Assembly: GCA_903847655.1 (NCBI GenBank)
Contig: CAINEG010000283.1
Location: 1-10,685, forward strand
Length of the DNA stretch: 10,685 nucleotides
Direction: 5' to 3'
DNA from: an uncultured Bacteroidota bacterium
GTDB lineage: Bacteria; Bacteroidota; Bacteroidia; Chitinophagales; Chitinophagaceae
Both the position numbers and the translations under genes were made by a program. The notes beneath the pieces were generated by a model. That model was not told the DNA's origin. It did no database searches and saw nothing but the letters and a program-made list of their open reading frames with translations. Each line of letters begins with the position of its first letter. The first letter of the stretch is position 1. Positions 1-7,337 of this stretch are shown in pieces.

Positions 1-170
<170 letters not shown>

Positions 171-202
171 TCAATGTTTAATTACTCTACTATAGTCAAT
201 CT

Positions 203-291
203 TTATGCCATAATGTGTAAGCCTGTCTAGAGGTGCAAATTTGTCATATATGGCAGTAAATCATAGTATATGAAGGCCCTAATTGACATAT
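203..291 (-). promoter_or_regulatory. dnaK upstream region with short dyads and a repeated TTGwCATAT motif
   Basis: The 164 bp between dnaK and the gtrA-like gene holds several short ordered elements. There is a perfect dyad TTATG-C-CATAA (203-213) and a near-palindrome TGTCATATATGGCA (242-255, one mismatched pair). On the plus strand TTGwCATAT occurs twice, at 241-249 and 283-291. In the dnaK direction CAAATTTG (rc of 236-243) matches the Bacteroidota -7 box TAnnTTTG at all but the first base, without a clear -33 TTG. It is inferred that the dnaK promoter lies here. The exact element and any regulator are not established. Confidence 0.25.
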
Positions 292-293
292 AA

Positions 294-308
294 ACCCCAA
301 AAAGGGGT
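294..308 (-). terminator. Possible weak terminator after the GtrA-like gene
   Basis: ACCCC-AAAAA-GGGGT is a perfect 5-bp-arm inverted repeat starting 14 bases after the stop codon of the minus-strand GtrA gene. In that gene's RNA it forms a GC-rich stem with a five-U loop, followed by UUAUAU. The stem is short and the U-tract interrupted, so termination is plausible but weak. It also lies within the region upstream of dnaK, which is transcribed in the same direction. Confidence 0.35.
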
Positions 309-322
309 AGAAAAGGCAGAAA

Positions 323-823
323 TTATATAGAATCAGCGCCTTTAAAAGTGAAGTTTTTTTGACTAGTATAGCTGAAGATGACCACAAAAAAGGTGGTTGC
401 AATCTTGGCCATGGTGGGGTACCAACCTAATTGATCTACAAATAGCTTTAAAAAGACATAATTGAGCAAAATACAGCCTAAAACCACAACAAAGTACTTC
501 ATTAATTGCTTTCGCTTAGTGACCGTGGTTTCTTGAAATACCACATACCTGCTTAAGTAAAAGCCAATGGGGAAGGTGATGCAGAAACTAATCATAAATG
601 AAGCAATATGGGGGCTAATACTTATCCAACCTATATTAATCATCTCTTTATGTAAAATGTAATTATAAGCAACAAAAAACAAGCTGATATCTAATATCGT
701 ATTCGCACCGCCACAGGCAGCGTATCTGAAAGTTTTTAAGGGCATCATTTTCTTGAAAATGGGATAGAACCAATCTATTATGTCAAGAATAACTTTGCTA
801 ATAAAGTCGTGTAGTTTCAACAT
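323..823 (-). CDS. GtrA-like family small membrane protein
   Basis: This is a 166-residue integral membrane protein resembling the GtrA/DPMS family. Members are thought to help move polyprenyl-linked sugars across the inner membrane or to accompany glycosyltransferases. Hydrophobic segments lie at about residues 34-56, 70-90, 108-128 and 136-153, giving the family's usual four helices. Between helices 2 and 3 is the conserved FYLSRYVVF (88-96), and the C-terminus ends with the family's aromatic SYTSQKNFTF (151-160). The N-terminal 30 residues are amphipathic and basic. Length is slightly above the family norm of about 120-150. No glycosyltransferase lies beside it, so its sugar substrate cannot be inferred. 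It is divergent from argS across a 54-bp gap and is followed on its own strand by dnaK. Family assignment is fairly sure; the function is not. Confidence 0.8.
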   Translation of the reverse strand: MLKLHDFISKVILDIIDWFYPIFKKMMPLKTFRYAACGGANTILDISLFFVAYNYILHKEMINIGWISISPHIASFMISFCITFPIGFYLSRYVVFQETTVTKRKQLMKYFVVVLGCILLNYVFLKLFVDQLGWYPTMAKIATTFFVVIFSYTSQKNFTFKGADSI

Positions 824-831
824 CTATGCGC

Positions 832-868
832 TAAGATAATCTTAATTAATTACTTTTGCCAAAGGCAA
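832..868. promoter_or_regulatory. Divergent gtrA-like/argS control region: argS -7 box with two dyads
   Basis: The 54-bp gap contains TACTTTTG (851-858), an exact match to the Bacteroidota -7 box TAnnTTTG, 19 bases before the argS ATG. A convincing -33 TTG at the expected distance is not visible. Two perfect dyads flank it: TAAGAT-A-ATCTTA (832-844), in the core spacer, and TTGCC-AAA-GGCAA (856-868), overlapping the end of the -7 box and the expected start point. A transcript from this box would have a leader of only about 12 bases. Binding by a regulator is inference. Confidence 0.45.
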
Positions 869-877
869 GCCCATTTT

Positions 878-2647
878 ATGAATTTGATAACTAATTTAAA
901 GGAGACCACTGCAGCTAGTTTACTAAGCTTATATCAGGTGAATATTCAACCTGATCAAGTATTGGTAAATGCCACTAAGCCTGAATTCGAAGGTGATTAT
1001 ACCATTGTCTTATTCGCTTTTGTAAAACAATTAGGCAAGAGTCCCGATATCGTGGGAGGTGAATTGGGAGAAGCCATGCAAAAAGCCTTGCCAGGTATTA
1101 TTACTAAGTTCAATATCGTAAAAGGATTTTTAAATTTTACTATTAGTAACGATTACTGGTTTGAGTTTATTCAAAATTTAAATCCCAATGAATTAATACC
1201 GGCAGTTGATATAAAGCGAAAAATTATGGTGGAGTACTCCTCCCCTAATACCAATAAGCCTTTACACTTAGGCCATTTAAGAAATAATTTTTTAGGATGG
1301 AGCATTGCAGAAATTTTAAAGCTGCAAGGACATGAAGTAGTAAAAACTTGTATTGTCAATGACCGTGGAATACATATTTGTAAAAGTATGATTGCTTGGC
1401 AATTGTTTGCGAATGGCGCCACACCTTCTTCGACCAATAAAAAAGGCGATCACTTTGTGGGAGACTATTACGTTAAATACAATGAGGCATTTAAAGCAGA
1501 AGTTGCTGGTTTAGTAAGTGGCGGTATGACTCAAGATTTAGCAGAAAAAGAAGCTTCTATCTTTAAAGCAGCCCAAGAAATGTTGTTGAAATGGGAACAA
1601 GGAGATACTGCCACTTTGGATTTATGGAAAAAGATGAATGCCTGGGTTTATGAAGGCTTTGAAGTGACTTATAAAAAAATAGGTTCTGATTTTTTCAAAA
1701 CTTATTATGAAAGCAATACTTATTTATTAGGGAAGGAATTGGTGGAAGAAGGATTACAGAAAAAAGTATTTTATCAAAAAGAAGATAGCTCGGTTTGGAT
1801 TGATTTAACTGCAGATGGATTAGATGAAAAAATTGTTCGTAGAAAAGATGGCACTTCGGTATATATGACGCAGGACATTGGACTAGCCCAATTAAAACAA
1901 AAGGAATTTAATACCGATGCAAGTATTTATGTAGTGGGTGATGAACAAAATTATCATTTCAAAGTTTTAAAATTAATTTGTCAAAAACTAGAACAACCTG
2001 CTGCAGATGGTATTTATCATTTGAGTTATGGCATGGTGGAACTACCTACAGGTAAGATGAAAAGCCGCGAAGGCACGGTGGTGGATGCGGATGATTTAGT
2101 GGACGAGATGATTGCTATTTCCAAAGAAAAAACAGAATCCTTGGGCAAGGTGGATGATTTTACCCCCACCCAATTGACCGATTTATACAATACCATTGGA
2201 CTGGGTGCCCTTAAGTTTTTCTTATTAAGAGTGGATCCTAAAAAGAAAATGATATTCAATCCGGAAGAAAGCATTGATTTCCATGGCTTCACTGGCCCTT
2301 TTATTCAATATACCCATGCGCGTATTAAAAGTATATTAAGAAAAACAGGCACTACAGTATCCCTTACTGCCAATGAACTGTTGCCTTTGGAAAAACAATT
2401 GGCTATTGAACTTTCTATTTTCCCTGCTGTTGTAAATGAAGCTGCAGAAAATTTAGACCCTTCTAAAATTGCCATTTACACATTTAATTTGGCTAAATTA
2501 TTCAATACCTTTTACGCCGAACATTCTATTGCCAATGCTGAATCGGAAATTAAAAAACAATTAAGAATTCAATTAGGTATTTTAACAGCAGCTACTTTGC
2601 AAAAAGCAATGAGCGTGCTAGGCATTGCAGTGCCTGAAAAAATGTAA
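878..2647 (+). CDS. argS: Arginine--tRNA ligase (ArgRS, class Ia)
   Basis: ArgRS charges tRNA-Arg with arginine using ATP in the cytoplasm, and the enzyme needs bound tRNA for activation. The 589-residue length fits the family. An N-terminal additional domain covers about residues 1-105. The Rossmann catalytic core carries the HIGH-type motif in SSPNTNKPLHLGHLRNN (121-137, HLGH at 130-133). The KMSKS loop is present in the divergent form KMKSREG (393-399), usual for bacterial ArgRS. RRKDGTSVYMTQDIGLA (321-337) is a conserved core stretch. The C-terminal DALR anticodon-binding domain spans about 470-589, with FNLAKLFNTFYAEHSI (536-551). The ATG at 878 is the only reasonable start and follows an exact -7 box match. 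The gene converges on trmH with a 23-bp gap. No missing motifs or frame damage were seen. Confidence 0.98.
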   Translation: MNLITNLKETTAASLLSLYQVNIQPDQVLVNATKPEFEGDYTIVLFAFVKQLGKSPDIVGGELGEAMQKALPGIITKFNIVKGFLNFTISNDYWFEFIQNLNPNELIPAVDIKRKIMVEYSSPNTNKPLHLGHLRNNFLGWSIAEILKLQGHEVVKTCIVNDRGIHICKSMIAWQLFANGATPSSTNKKGDHFVGDYYVKYNEAFKAEVAGLVSGGMTQDLAEKEASIFKAAQEMLLKWEQGDTATLDLWKKMNAWVYEGFEVTYKKIGSDFFKTYYESNTYLLGKELVEEGLQKKVFYQKEDSSVWIDLTADGLDEKIVRRKDGTSVYMTQDIGLAQLKQKEFNTDASIYVVGDEQNYHFKVLKLICQKLEQPAADGIYHLSYGMVELPTGKMKSREGTVVDADDLVDEMIAISKEKTESLGKVDDFTPTQLTDLYNTIGLGALKFFLLRVDPKKKMIFNPEESIDFHGFTGPFIQYTHARIKSILRKTGTTVSLTANELLPLEKQLAIELSIFPAVVNEAAENLDPSKIAIYTFNLAKLFNTFYAEHSIANAESEIKKQLRIQLGILTAATLQKAMSVLGIAVPEKM

Positions 2648-2659
2648 TTGGCTAAGGCT

Positions 2660-2669
2660 CTATTAATAG
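2660..2669. other. AT-rich palindrome at the argS/trmH convergent junction
   Basis: CTATTAATAG is a perfect 10-bp palindrome centred in the 23-bp gap between the argS and trmH stop codons. With a two-base bulge the stem can extend by a further G-C and A-U pair. The bases after it on the plus strand are TTAACTCCTTTTT, which includes a T-run, so a weak terminator for argS is possible. Chance occurrence in AT-rich DNA is a fair alternative. Confidence 0.25.
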
Positions 2670-2670
2670 C

Positions 2671-3297
2671 TTAACTCCTTTTTAACTTGGAATTATTGTA
2701 CACTTCTGGGGTCTCCTCTTCCAAACCCCATTGATTTAATAAGGCATTCATTTGAACAGTGGGCAAAGAAGCTTTTTCGTAATGGCCAGCATTTATTTTT
2801 TGACGCATGGCTTCATAAATACTAACGGCACAAGCCACTGAAATATTTAAACTTTGGATAATACCCATTTGAGGGATTATAAAATTCCCATCTGCTAAAT
2901 TTCTAAATTCTTCGGTAACCCCTGCATGTTCATTGCCAAATACCAAGGCCACGGACTCCGTAAAATTAATCTCGTGTAAGCTCACTGCATCACTGGACAA
3001 ATGGGTGGTCAATATTTTGGAGAAATTTTTTCTTAAGGCAGCCACACATTCTTCTAATTGATCAAATTCATGAATGGTCAACCATTTCAAAGCACTACTG
3101 CTACTTCTATAACCCCATTTTTTATGTCTAGGAATTTTAGTGGTAAGCACATACACTTCTTGGATACCCACTGCATCACAGGTTCTCATCACTGCAGAAA
3201 CATTGTGTGGATCCTGCACATTTTCCAATACCACGGTTAAATTGGATTGACGTTTACTCAAAACTTTTAATAATTTCTCCGAACGTTCTGGGGTCAT
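2671..3297 (-). CDS. trmH: TrmH-type tRNA (guanosine-18-2'-O)-methyltransferase (SPOUT)
   Basis: TrmH transfers a methyl group from S-adenosylmethionine to the 2'-OH of G18 in the tRNA D-loop. The 208-residue protein aligns with E. coli TrmH from its first residues. All three SPOUT motifs are visible: motif 1 NVQDPHNVSAVMRTCDAVG (26-44) with N32 and the catalytic-type R38; motif 2 VFGNEHAGVTEEF (119-131); motif 3 IIPQMGIIQSLNISVACA (140-157), which forms the knot and SAM pocket. The C-terminal tail is shorter than in E. coli (208 versus 229 residues) and ends with a basic SKLKRS. The start ATG lies 2 bases after the epimerase stop codon, indicating co-transcription and probably coupled translation. 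Other SpoU-family enzymes such as TrmL or RlmB are less likely, given the N-terminal match (MTPERSEKLLKVLSKRQSNL). Confidence 0.88.
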   Translation of the reverse strand: MTPERSEKLLKVLSKRQSNLTVVLENVQDPHNVSAVMRTCDAVGIQEVYVLTTKIPRHKKWGYRSSSSALKWLTIHEFDQLEECVAALRKNFSKILTTHLSSDAVSLHEINFTESVALVFGNEHAGVTEEFRNLADGNFIIPQMGIIQSLNISVACAVSIYEAMRQKINAGHYEKASLPTVQMNALLNQWGLEEETPEVYNNSKLKRS

Positions 3298-3299
3298 AC

Positions 3300-4349
3300 T
3301 TATTTTTTAAATGGCATTTTAAATTGAACTCCTAATCCTGGTTTAGTCAAAGGGTTTATTTTACCTGTAATATTATCATAATTGTAATGAAGTCCTTCCC
3401 CATTTAATTGGGTCATTAATAAAGGTCCATCCATATCTACATAATCCAATTGAGGCAAAAATTGTGCAATGGCCGCAGAACCAATTACATTTTCATTCAT
3501 ACAACCCATCATTACTTTTAAGCCTAAGGTCTTTGCTTCCTTAATCATTCTTAAAGCAGGCGTAAGGCCACTACATTTAGTTAATTTAATATTAATACCA
3601 TGAAAGTAGTTAGCACAAGTGGCCACGTCTTTCTCAAACACACAGGATTCATCTGCAAATAAAGGAAGTGTGGAAGCTACTTTTAATTGTGCCATCCCCT
3701 CCCAATTGTCTTTAGCCAAAGGTTGTTCCACTAATTCCACCCCTAAATTAGCAAGGGCTGGAATTTTTTGCAAGGCTTCTTCGGTGGTCCATCCTGCATT
3801 GGCATCGACGCGGAATGGCGCATCGGTATTTGCACGCAACGCAGTTATCATTTCAATATCATAATCGGTCCCTACTTTAATTTTATAAATGGGCCAAGGA
3901 TTTGCTTTCATTTTCTCTACCATCTTTTCAATGGGATCAATGCCTATAGTATAATCACAAATGGGTGTATTTGTATTTTCATTCCAGGTGGTATTCCACA
4001 TCTCATGCAGGGGTTGTTTTTTCATTTGACCAAACAAATCCCATCCAGCCATATCTAAAGCACAAACTAAAAAAGGATCTTGTGGAAATAAATGATGTAA
4101 AAAATGCCAAAATCTTTCAGGATCAATCAATGCAAATTTTTCAATTAGTTTTCTTTGCTTTTCTAATTGCACCATCATATGTTCAACTGTAACATTATAA
4201 TAAACAATGGCTGGTGCTTCGCCATAACCTACCCAATTGCCCAAAGATAATCTTACCATTAAACTAGGTTGATGCGTCTTGGTCCTACCATTGGAAATAG
4301 TAAAAGGATATTCGAAAGGTAATTTTTGTTCCCAGTAGTCGAGTTGCAC
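3300..4349 (-). CDS. Dipeptide epimerase, enolase superfamily (probable L-Ala-D/L-Glu epimerase type)
   Basis: This cytoplasmic enzyme belongs to the muconate-lactonising subgroup of the enolase superfamily and probably epimerises a dipeptide, typically L-Ala-D-Glu from murein turnover. Of 349 residues, about 1-115 form the capping domain and 130-330 the barrel. Visible catalytic features are KIKVG (156-160; K158 is the likely acid/base), metal ligands D182 (VDANAGW), E208 (VEQPL) and D233 (ADES), the second lysine K255 in NIKLTK, and DMD (305-307). The last is the DxD motif of dipeptide epimerases that holds the substrate ammonium. The start is GTG at 4349-4347: an in-frame TAA lies just three codons upstream and the next Met is residue 31, so no ATG start fits. 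It lies 37 bp downstream of malQ and 2 bp upstream of trmH. Exact dipeptide specificity cannot be read, because members of this group vary. Confidence 0.85.
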   Translation of the reverse strand: MQLDYWEQKLPFEYPFTISNGRTKTHQPSLMVRLSLGNWVGYGEAPAIVYYNVTVEHMMVQLEKQRKLIEKFALIDPERFWHFLHHLFPQDPFLVCALDMAGWDLFGQMKKQPLHEMWNTTWNENTNTPICDYTIGIDPIEKMVEKMKANPWPIYKIKVGTDYDIEMITALRANTDAPFRVDANAGWTTEEALQKIPALANLGVELVEQPLAKDNWEGMAQLKVASTLPLFADESCVFEKDVATCANYFHGINIKLTKCSGLTPALRMIKEAKTLGLKVMMGCMNENVIGSAAIAQFLPQLDYVDMDGPLLMTQLNGEGLHYNYDNITGKINPLTKPGLGVQFKMPFKK

Positions 4350-4386
4350 GATGAATTATTTTAGCTAAGATACAAAACAGCCCTAT

Positions 4387-7161
4387 TTAGCGGCCAGATT
4401 CTTTGATGGCTAATGCCCATTCTTTATTAAACTTATCCTGAGTCAACAAATCTTCAAGACTTAAGTGCATGCGATACCTCCAATAATGCTTGGGATTGGC
4501 TGGAACATTGATTCTTTCTTCATTTGGATCTTTTCTTCTTATGGATTCATCAATGCCAAAAAAATCTTGCAATTGAAAGATAGACCACATGGAAGGAGAA
4601 TATAAATGTTGCAATAAAATGGCTTTGTTAATCCATGGTTCACAATAAGTGGGCGCATCGCCCATCTTCCCTAATTCCTCTTTGTAAAACTGTTGTGTTT
4701 TTTCTTTGTTTTCTTCCCACCAACCTCTAATGGTACTTGTATCATGTGAAGAAGGTGTCACTACACTTAAATAAGTTGCGTCTTTGGGATTAAAAAAAGT
4801 GGTATTGCTTGCTTTGGGCATTCTTTGTACTTCTAAACTTAAAATACCTAATTGCTGCATGACTTGCGGTACACTGGAAGGAACCAATCCTAAATCCTCT
4901 CCGCATATTAGCATATTGGTAGCCAATTTTAACATCGGCAATTTTTGCATGGCTTCTTTTTCCCAAACTTGCTCTTGCTTATGGAAAAAGTAATTATTAT
5001 ATAAATCTCTCCATACTTTTTTAGTTTTCTGATCCAATTGCTGAAATGAACTCGTGCCTTCTATGTTAAACCTAAAATGATAAGCTTGGGCATCCGTAGA
5101 CTCAATCAATAATACATTGCTTATTAAATGATAGAGTGCATTTTTTATTTTTTCATGAAAATCATCTTTGGGAAGAGATAAAAAATAAGCCTCAACTTGC
5201 CTTTGTGTCTGAAAAGCAGGCAATAAATCATAAACACCCTCTGCTCTATTGACTAAAAAATTTGTTTTGATAAAATCATTGTCCTGACCTACCAATTGGT
5301 ACAAAATGGTTTCATTGATGAAAGGCTTTGTAAAACGTTGCCTATCAAAAGAAATACCGTGACTATTGAATTCATGTATACTCACTGGAATGGCTGGTAC
5401 AAAATGTCCCATGATTCCGTCAATGGCATGCATGGGTATACTCCAAATTCTAAAAAATCCTAAAATATGATCAATTCTAAATGCATCAAAATAAAAGCTC
5501 ATTTGCTCAAACCTAAGTTTCCACCATTTAAAATCATCGGCTGCCATGGCTTCCCAATCATAAGTAGGAAATCCCCAATTCTGCCCTCTCACAGCAAAAT
5601 CATCTGGAGGTGCTCCAGCTTGCATGTCCATATGAAACAAGTTGGGATGTTGCCAAGCATCTGCACCATATCTATATACGCCAATCGGAATATCGCCCTT
5701 TAAGACGATGCCGTTTTCATGCGCATATTTACTAGCTGCACTCAATTGCAAATGCAAATGATATTGAACAAAATAATAAAAAGCAATTTCTTCGTAGGTA
5801 CTCGCTTTGGGATTTGTTAAGCTTTCAATAGCTGCTTCATTGTACTTGGCATGCGTAGGCCATTGATTAAAATCAACCGTACCATGTAATTCTCTTAAAT
5901 AGGAAAATGCACTATAGGAAACAAGCCAATGTGCATTATGATCATAAAATTCTTTGAATTCATCGGATGCCAAATCCTGCTTTCCATTTTCTATGTAAAG
6001 TATTCTTAATAATTTCCATTTCAAGTCCATCACTGCCACATAATCTACCTCCGCTAATGCATTCAAAGATTGCATTAATGCCTTATAAGGTTTTACAATG
6101 TTTTCCTGCCCTTTGTGTAATAGGTCTTTGATTCGAATAAACATGGGATGCAATGCAAAAGCAGATATCCCTGCATAGGGATAAGAATCCATATAGTTAT
6201 GTGTTGCAGTAGTATCGTTCAATGGCAACAATTGTATTAGTTTTAAGCCAATTGTTTTAGCCCAATCCACCAATAGGTGTATATCTGTAAATTCTCCTAC
6301 GCCAACACTTTGTTTTGATTTCAATGAAAACACTGGAATGGCTACGCCTGCTGCTTTCCATTGCGTATTATTTAAATGAACAAAACCATCATTGATGATG
6401 ACTAACTTATCTTTACCCACTCCTTCATGTAAGACTCTATTGTTGTCCAATTCAAAATTTACAAATTCTTTTTTAACTGTATCGTAAACACCATATTTGT
6501 AAACAAAGGGGAAATTGCTTTGATTTAAATTCAAGCTGATTTCAAAATATGGGGTCTCCGCTATTTTAATTAAAGACAAGGCTTTTGTTGAATCCCATGC
6601 GCCAATTAATGGATCTTCCCCAATCATGCAAATAGTTTGATGAGGTTCTAATAATGGAGCTTTAACCCTAAATATATGGGTGGTACTTTGTTCAATACCA
6701 TTAGAAGGCTTTTGAACTTTAGCATGTTTTAATAAAACATTGGAGAAAGGCTCTGTATAAAAAACATTTTCTATATAACCAGCATAATTCCATGTATCCA
6801 AAACCACCAATTCACTACTCAGTACTTTATGGGCATTAAAGCATTTATCATTACCCCAATCAAATACTTTGGTACCATCTGTATTTTTAATGTAATAATG
6901 ATAGTTTATCAATGCATCATTTGGATCGGGATTCCAGGCTAAATGTAAAACCCAATAATTGTCATTTAAATAAACTAGTGGAAGGGCTTTTTCTATTTGA
7001 CCATTGCCTAGTAATGGATGATTGCCATATACAAATATCTCCTGGCCATAGGTAGTTTGGTATTTAAGATGAAAACTGATCTTCTTTAACTTAGACTTAT
7101 TACTATGGGTCCCCTTTTTATTCTTATTCAAAGTATGTATACTTTCTTCAACTCTTTGCAT
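4387..7161 (-). CDS. malQ: 4-alpha-glucanotransferase, GH77, DPE2-like with two N-terminal CBM20 domains
   Basis: This enzyme transfers alpha-1,4-glucan segments or glucosyl units between maltose, maltodextrins and glycogen-like acceptors. It has 924 residues, far above the roughly 500-700 of simple MalQ. CBM20-type starch-binding domains lie at about 27-125 and 161-260. The GH77 barrel follows, from FSLKSKQSVGVGEFTD (278-293). Catalytic residues are the nucleophile D564 (FDAFRIDH), acid/base E755 (CGEDLG) and stabiliser D807 (SSHDT). Nucleophile and acid/base are 191 residues apart, against about 47 in Thermus MalQ, so an insertion of roughly 140 residues is present as in plant DPE2. No signal peptide is seen; residues 1-26 are basic and hydrophilic, so it is probably cytoplasmic. 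It is the first gene of the malQ-epimerase-trmH unit and divergent from rnhA over about 176 bp. The first CBM20 lacks the LGxW tryptophan and the second has Phe at the other site-1 position. Confidence 0.95.
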   Translation of the reverse strand: MQRVEESIHTLNKNKKGTHSNKSKLKKISFHLKYQTTYGQEIFVYGNHPLLGNGQIEKALPLVYLNDNYWVLHLAWNPDPNDALINYHYYIKNTDGTKVFDWGNDKCFNAHKVLSSELVVLDTWNYAGYIENVFYTEPFSNVLLKHAKVQKPSNGIEQSTTHIFRVKAPLLEPHQTICMIGEDPLIGAWDSTKALSLIKIAETPYFEISLNLNQSNFPFVYKYGVYDTVKKEFVNFELDNNRVLHEGVGKDKLVIINDGFVHLNNTQWKAAGVAIPVFSLKSKQSVGVGEFTDIHLLVDWAKTIGLKLIQLLPLNDTTATHNYMDSYPYAGISAFALHPMFIRIKDLLHKGQENIVKPYKALMQSLNALAEVDYVAVMDLKWKLLRILYIENGKQDLASDEFKEFYDHNAHWLVSYSAFSYLRELHGTVDFNQWPTHAKYNEAAIESLTNPKASTYEEIAFYYFVQYHLHLQLSAASKYAHENGIVLKGDIPIGVYRYGADAWQHPNLFHMDMQAGAPPDDFAVRGQNWGFPTYDWEAMAADDFKWWKLRFEQMSFYFDAFRIDHILGFFRIWSIPMHAIDGIMGHFVPAIPVSIHEFNSHGISFDRQRFTKPFINETILYQLVGQDNDFIKTNFLVNRAEGVYDLLPAFQTQRQVEAYFLSLPKDDFHEKIKNALYHLISNVLLIESTDAQAYHFRFNIEGTSSFQQLDQKTKKVWRDLYNNYFFHKQEQVWEKEAMQKLPMLKLATNMLICGEDLGLVPSSVPQVMQQLGILSLEVQRMPKASNTTFFNPKDATYLSVVTPSSHDTSTIRGWWEENKEKTQQFYKEELGKMGDAPTYCEPWINKAILLQHLYSPSMWSIFQLQDFFGIDESIRRKDPNEERINVPANPKHYWRYRMHLSLEDLLTQDKFNKEWALAIKESGR

Positions 7162-7269
7162 ATCAACAATTTATCCAATCTATCGTTAATTAAAATTTTT
7201 CAACCATCGTTTTTACAAGGGATTAAAGATAAAAAAATAAAGTGTAAATAAAACACATTAACTAGTTTT

Positions 7270-7301
7270 TTGTGGAAATGATAGAAGGATACGTATATTT
7301 A
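7270..7301 (+). promoter_or_regulatory. Candidate rnhA promoter (Bacteroidota-type -33/-7)
   Basis: A TTG at the end of a T-run (7270-7272) is followed, after 21 bases, by TATATTTA (7294-7301), which matches TAnnTTTG except at the last position. The spacing suits the Bacteroidota housekeeping promoter. Transcription would begin near 7308 and give a leader of about 30 bases before the ATG at 7338. This supports that ATG over the in-frame GTG at 7272 and ATG at 7278, which lie inside or upstream of the promoter. Confidence 0.4.
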
Positions 7302-7337
7302 TGTATTCTCTTTATTATCAGTCGATTACGAAAAATA

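Noticed and set aside
1171..2292. Minus-strand open frames inside argS (1171-1437 and 2026-2292)
   Set aside because: They lie wholly inside argS in antisense, show no family motif and have the composition of a shadow frame.
3619..4192. Plus-strand open frames inside the epimerase gene
   Set aside because: Antisense to a complete gene with intact active site; no recognisable domain or start context.
7242..7256. GTGT-AAATAAA-ACAC dyad in the malQ/rnhA gap as a maltose-regulator operator
   Set aside because: Arms of four bases are too short in this AT-rich gap, and no regulator gene is nearby to support it.
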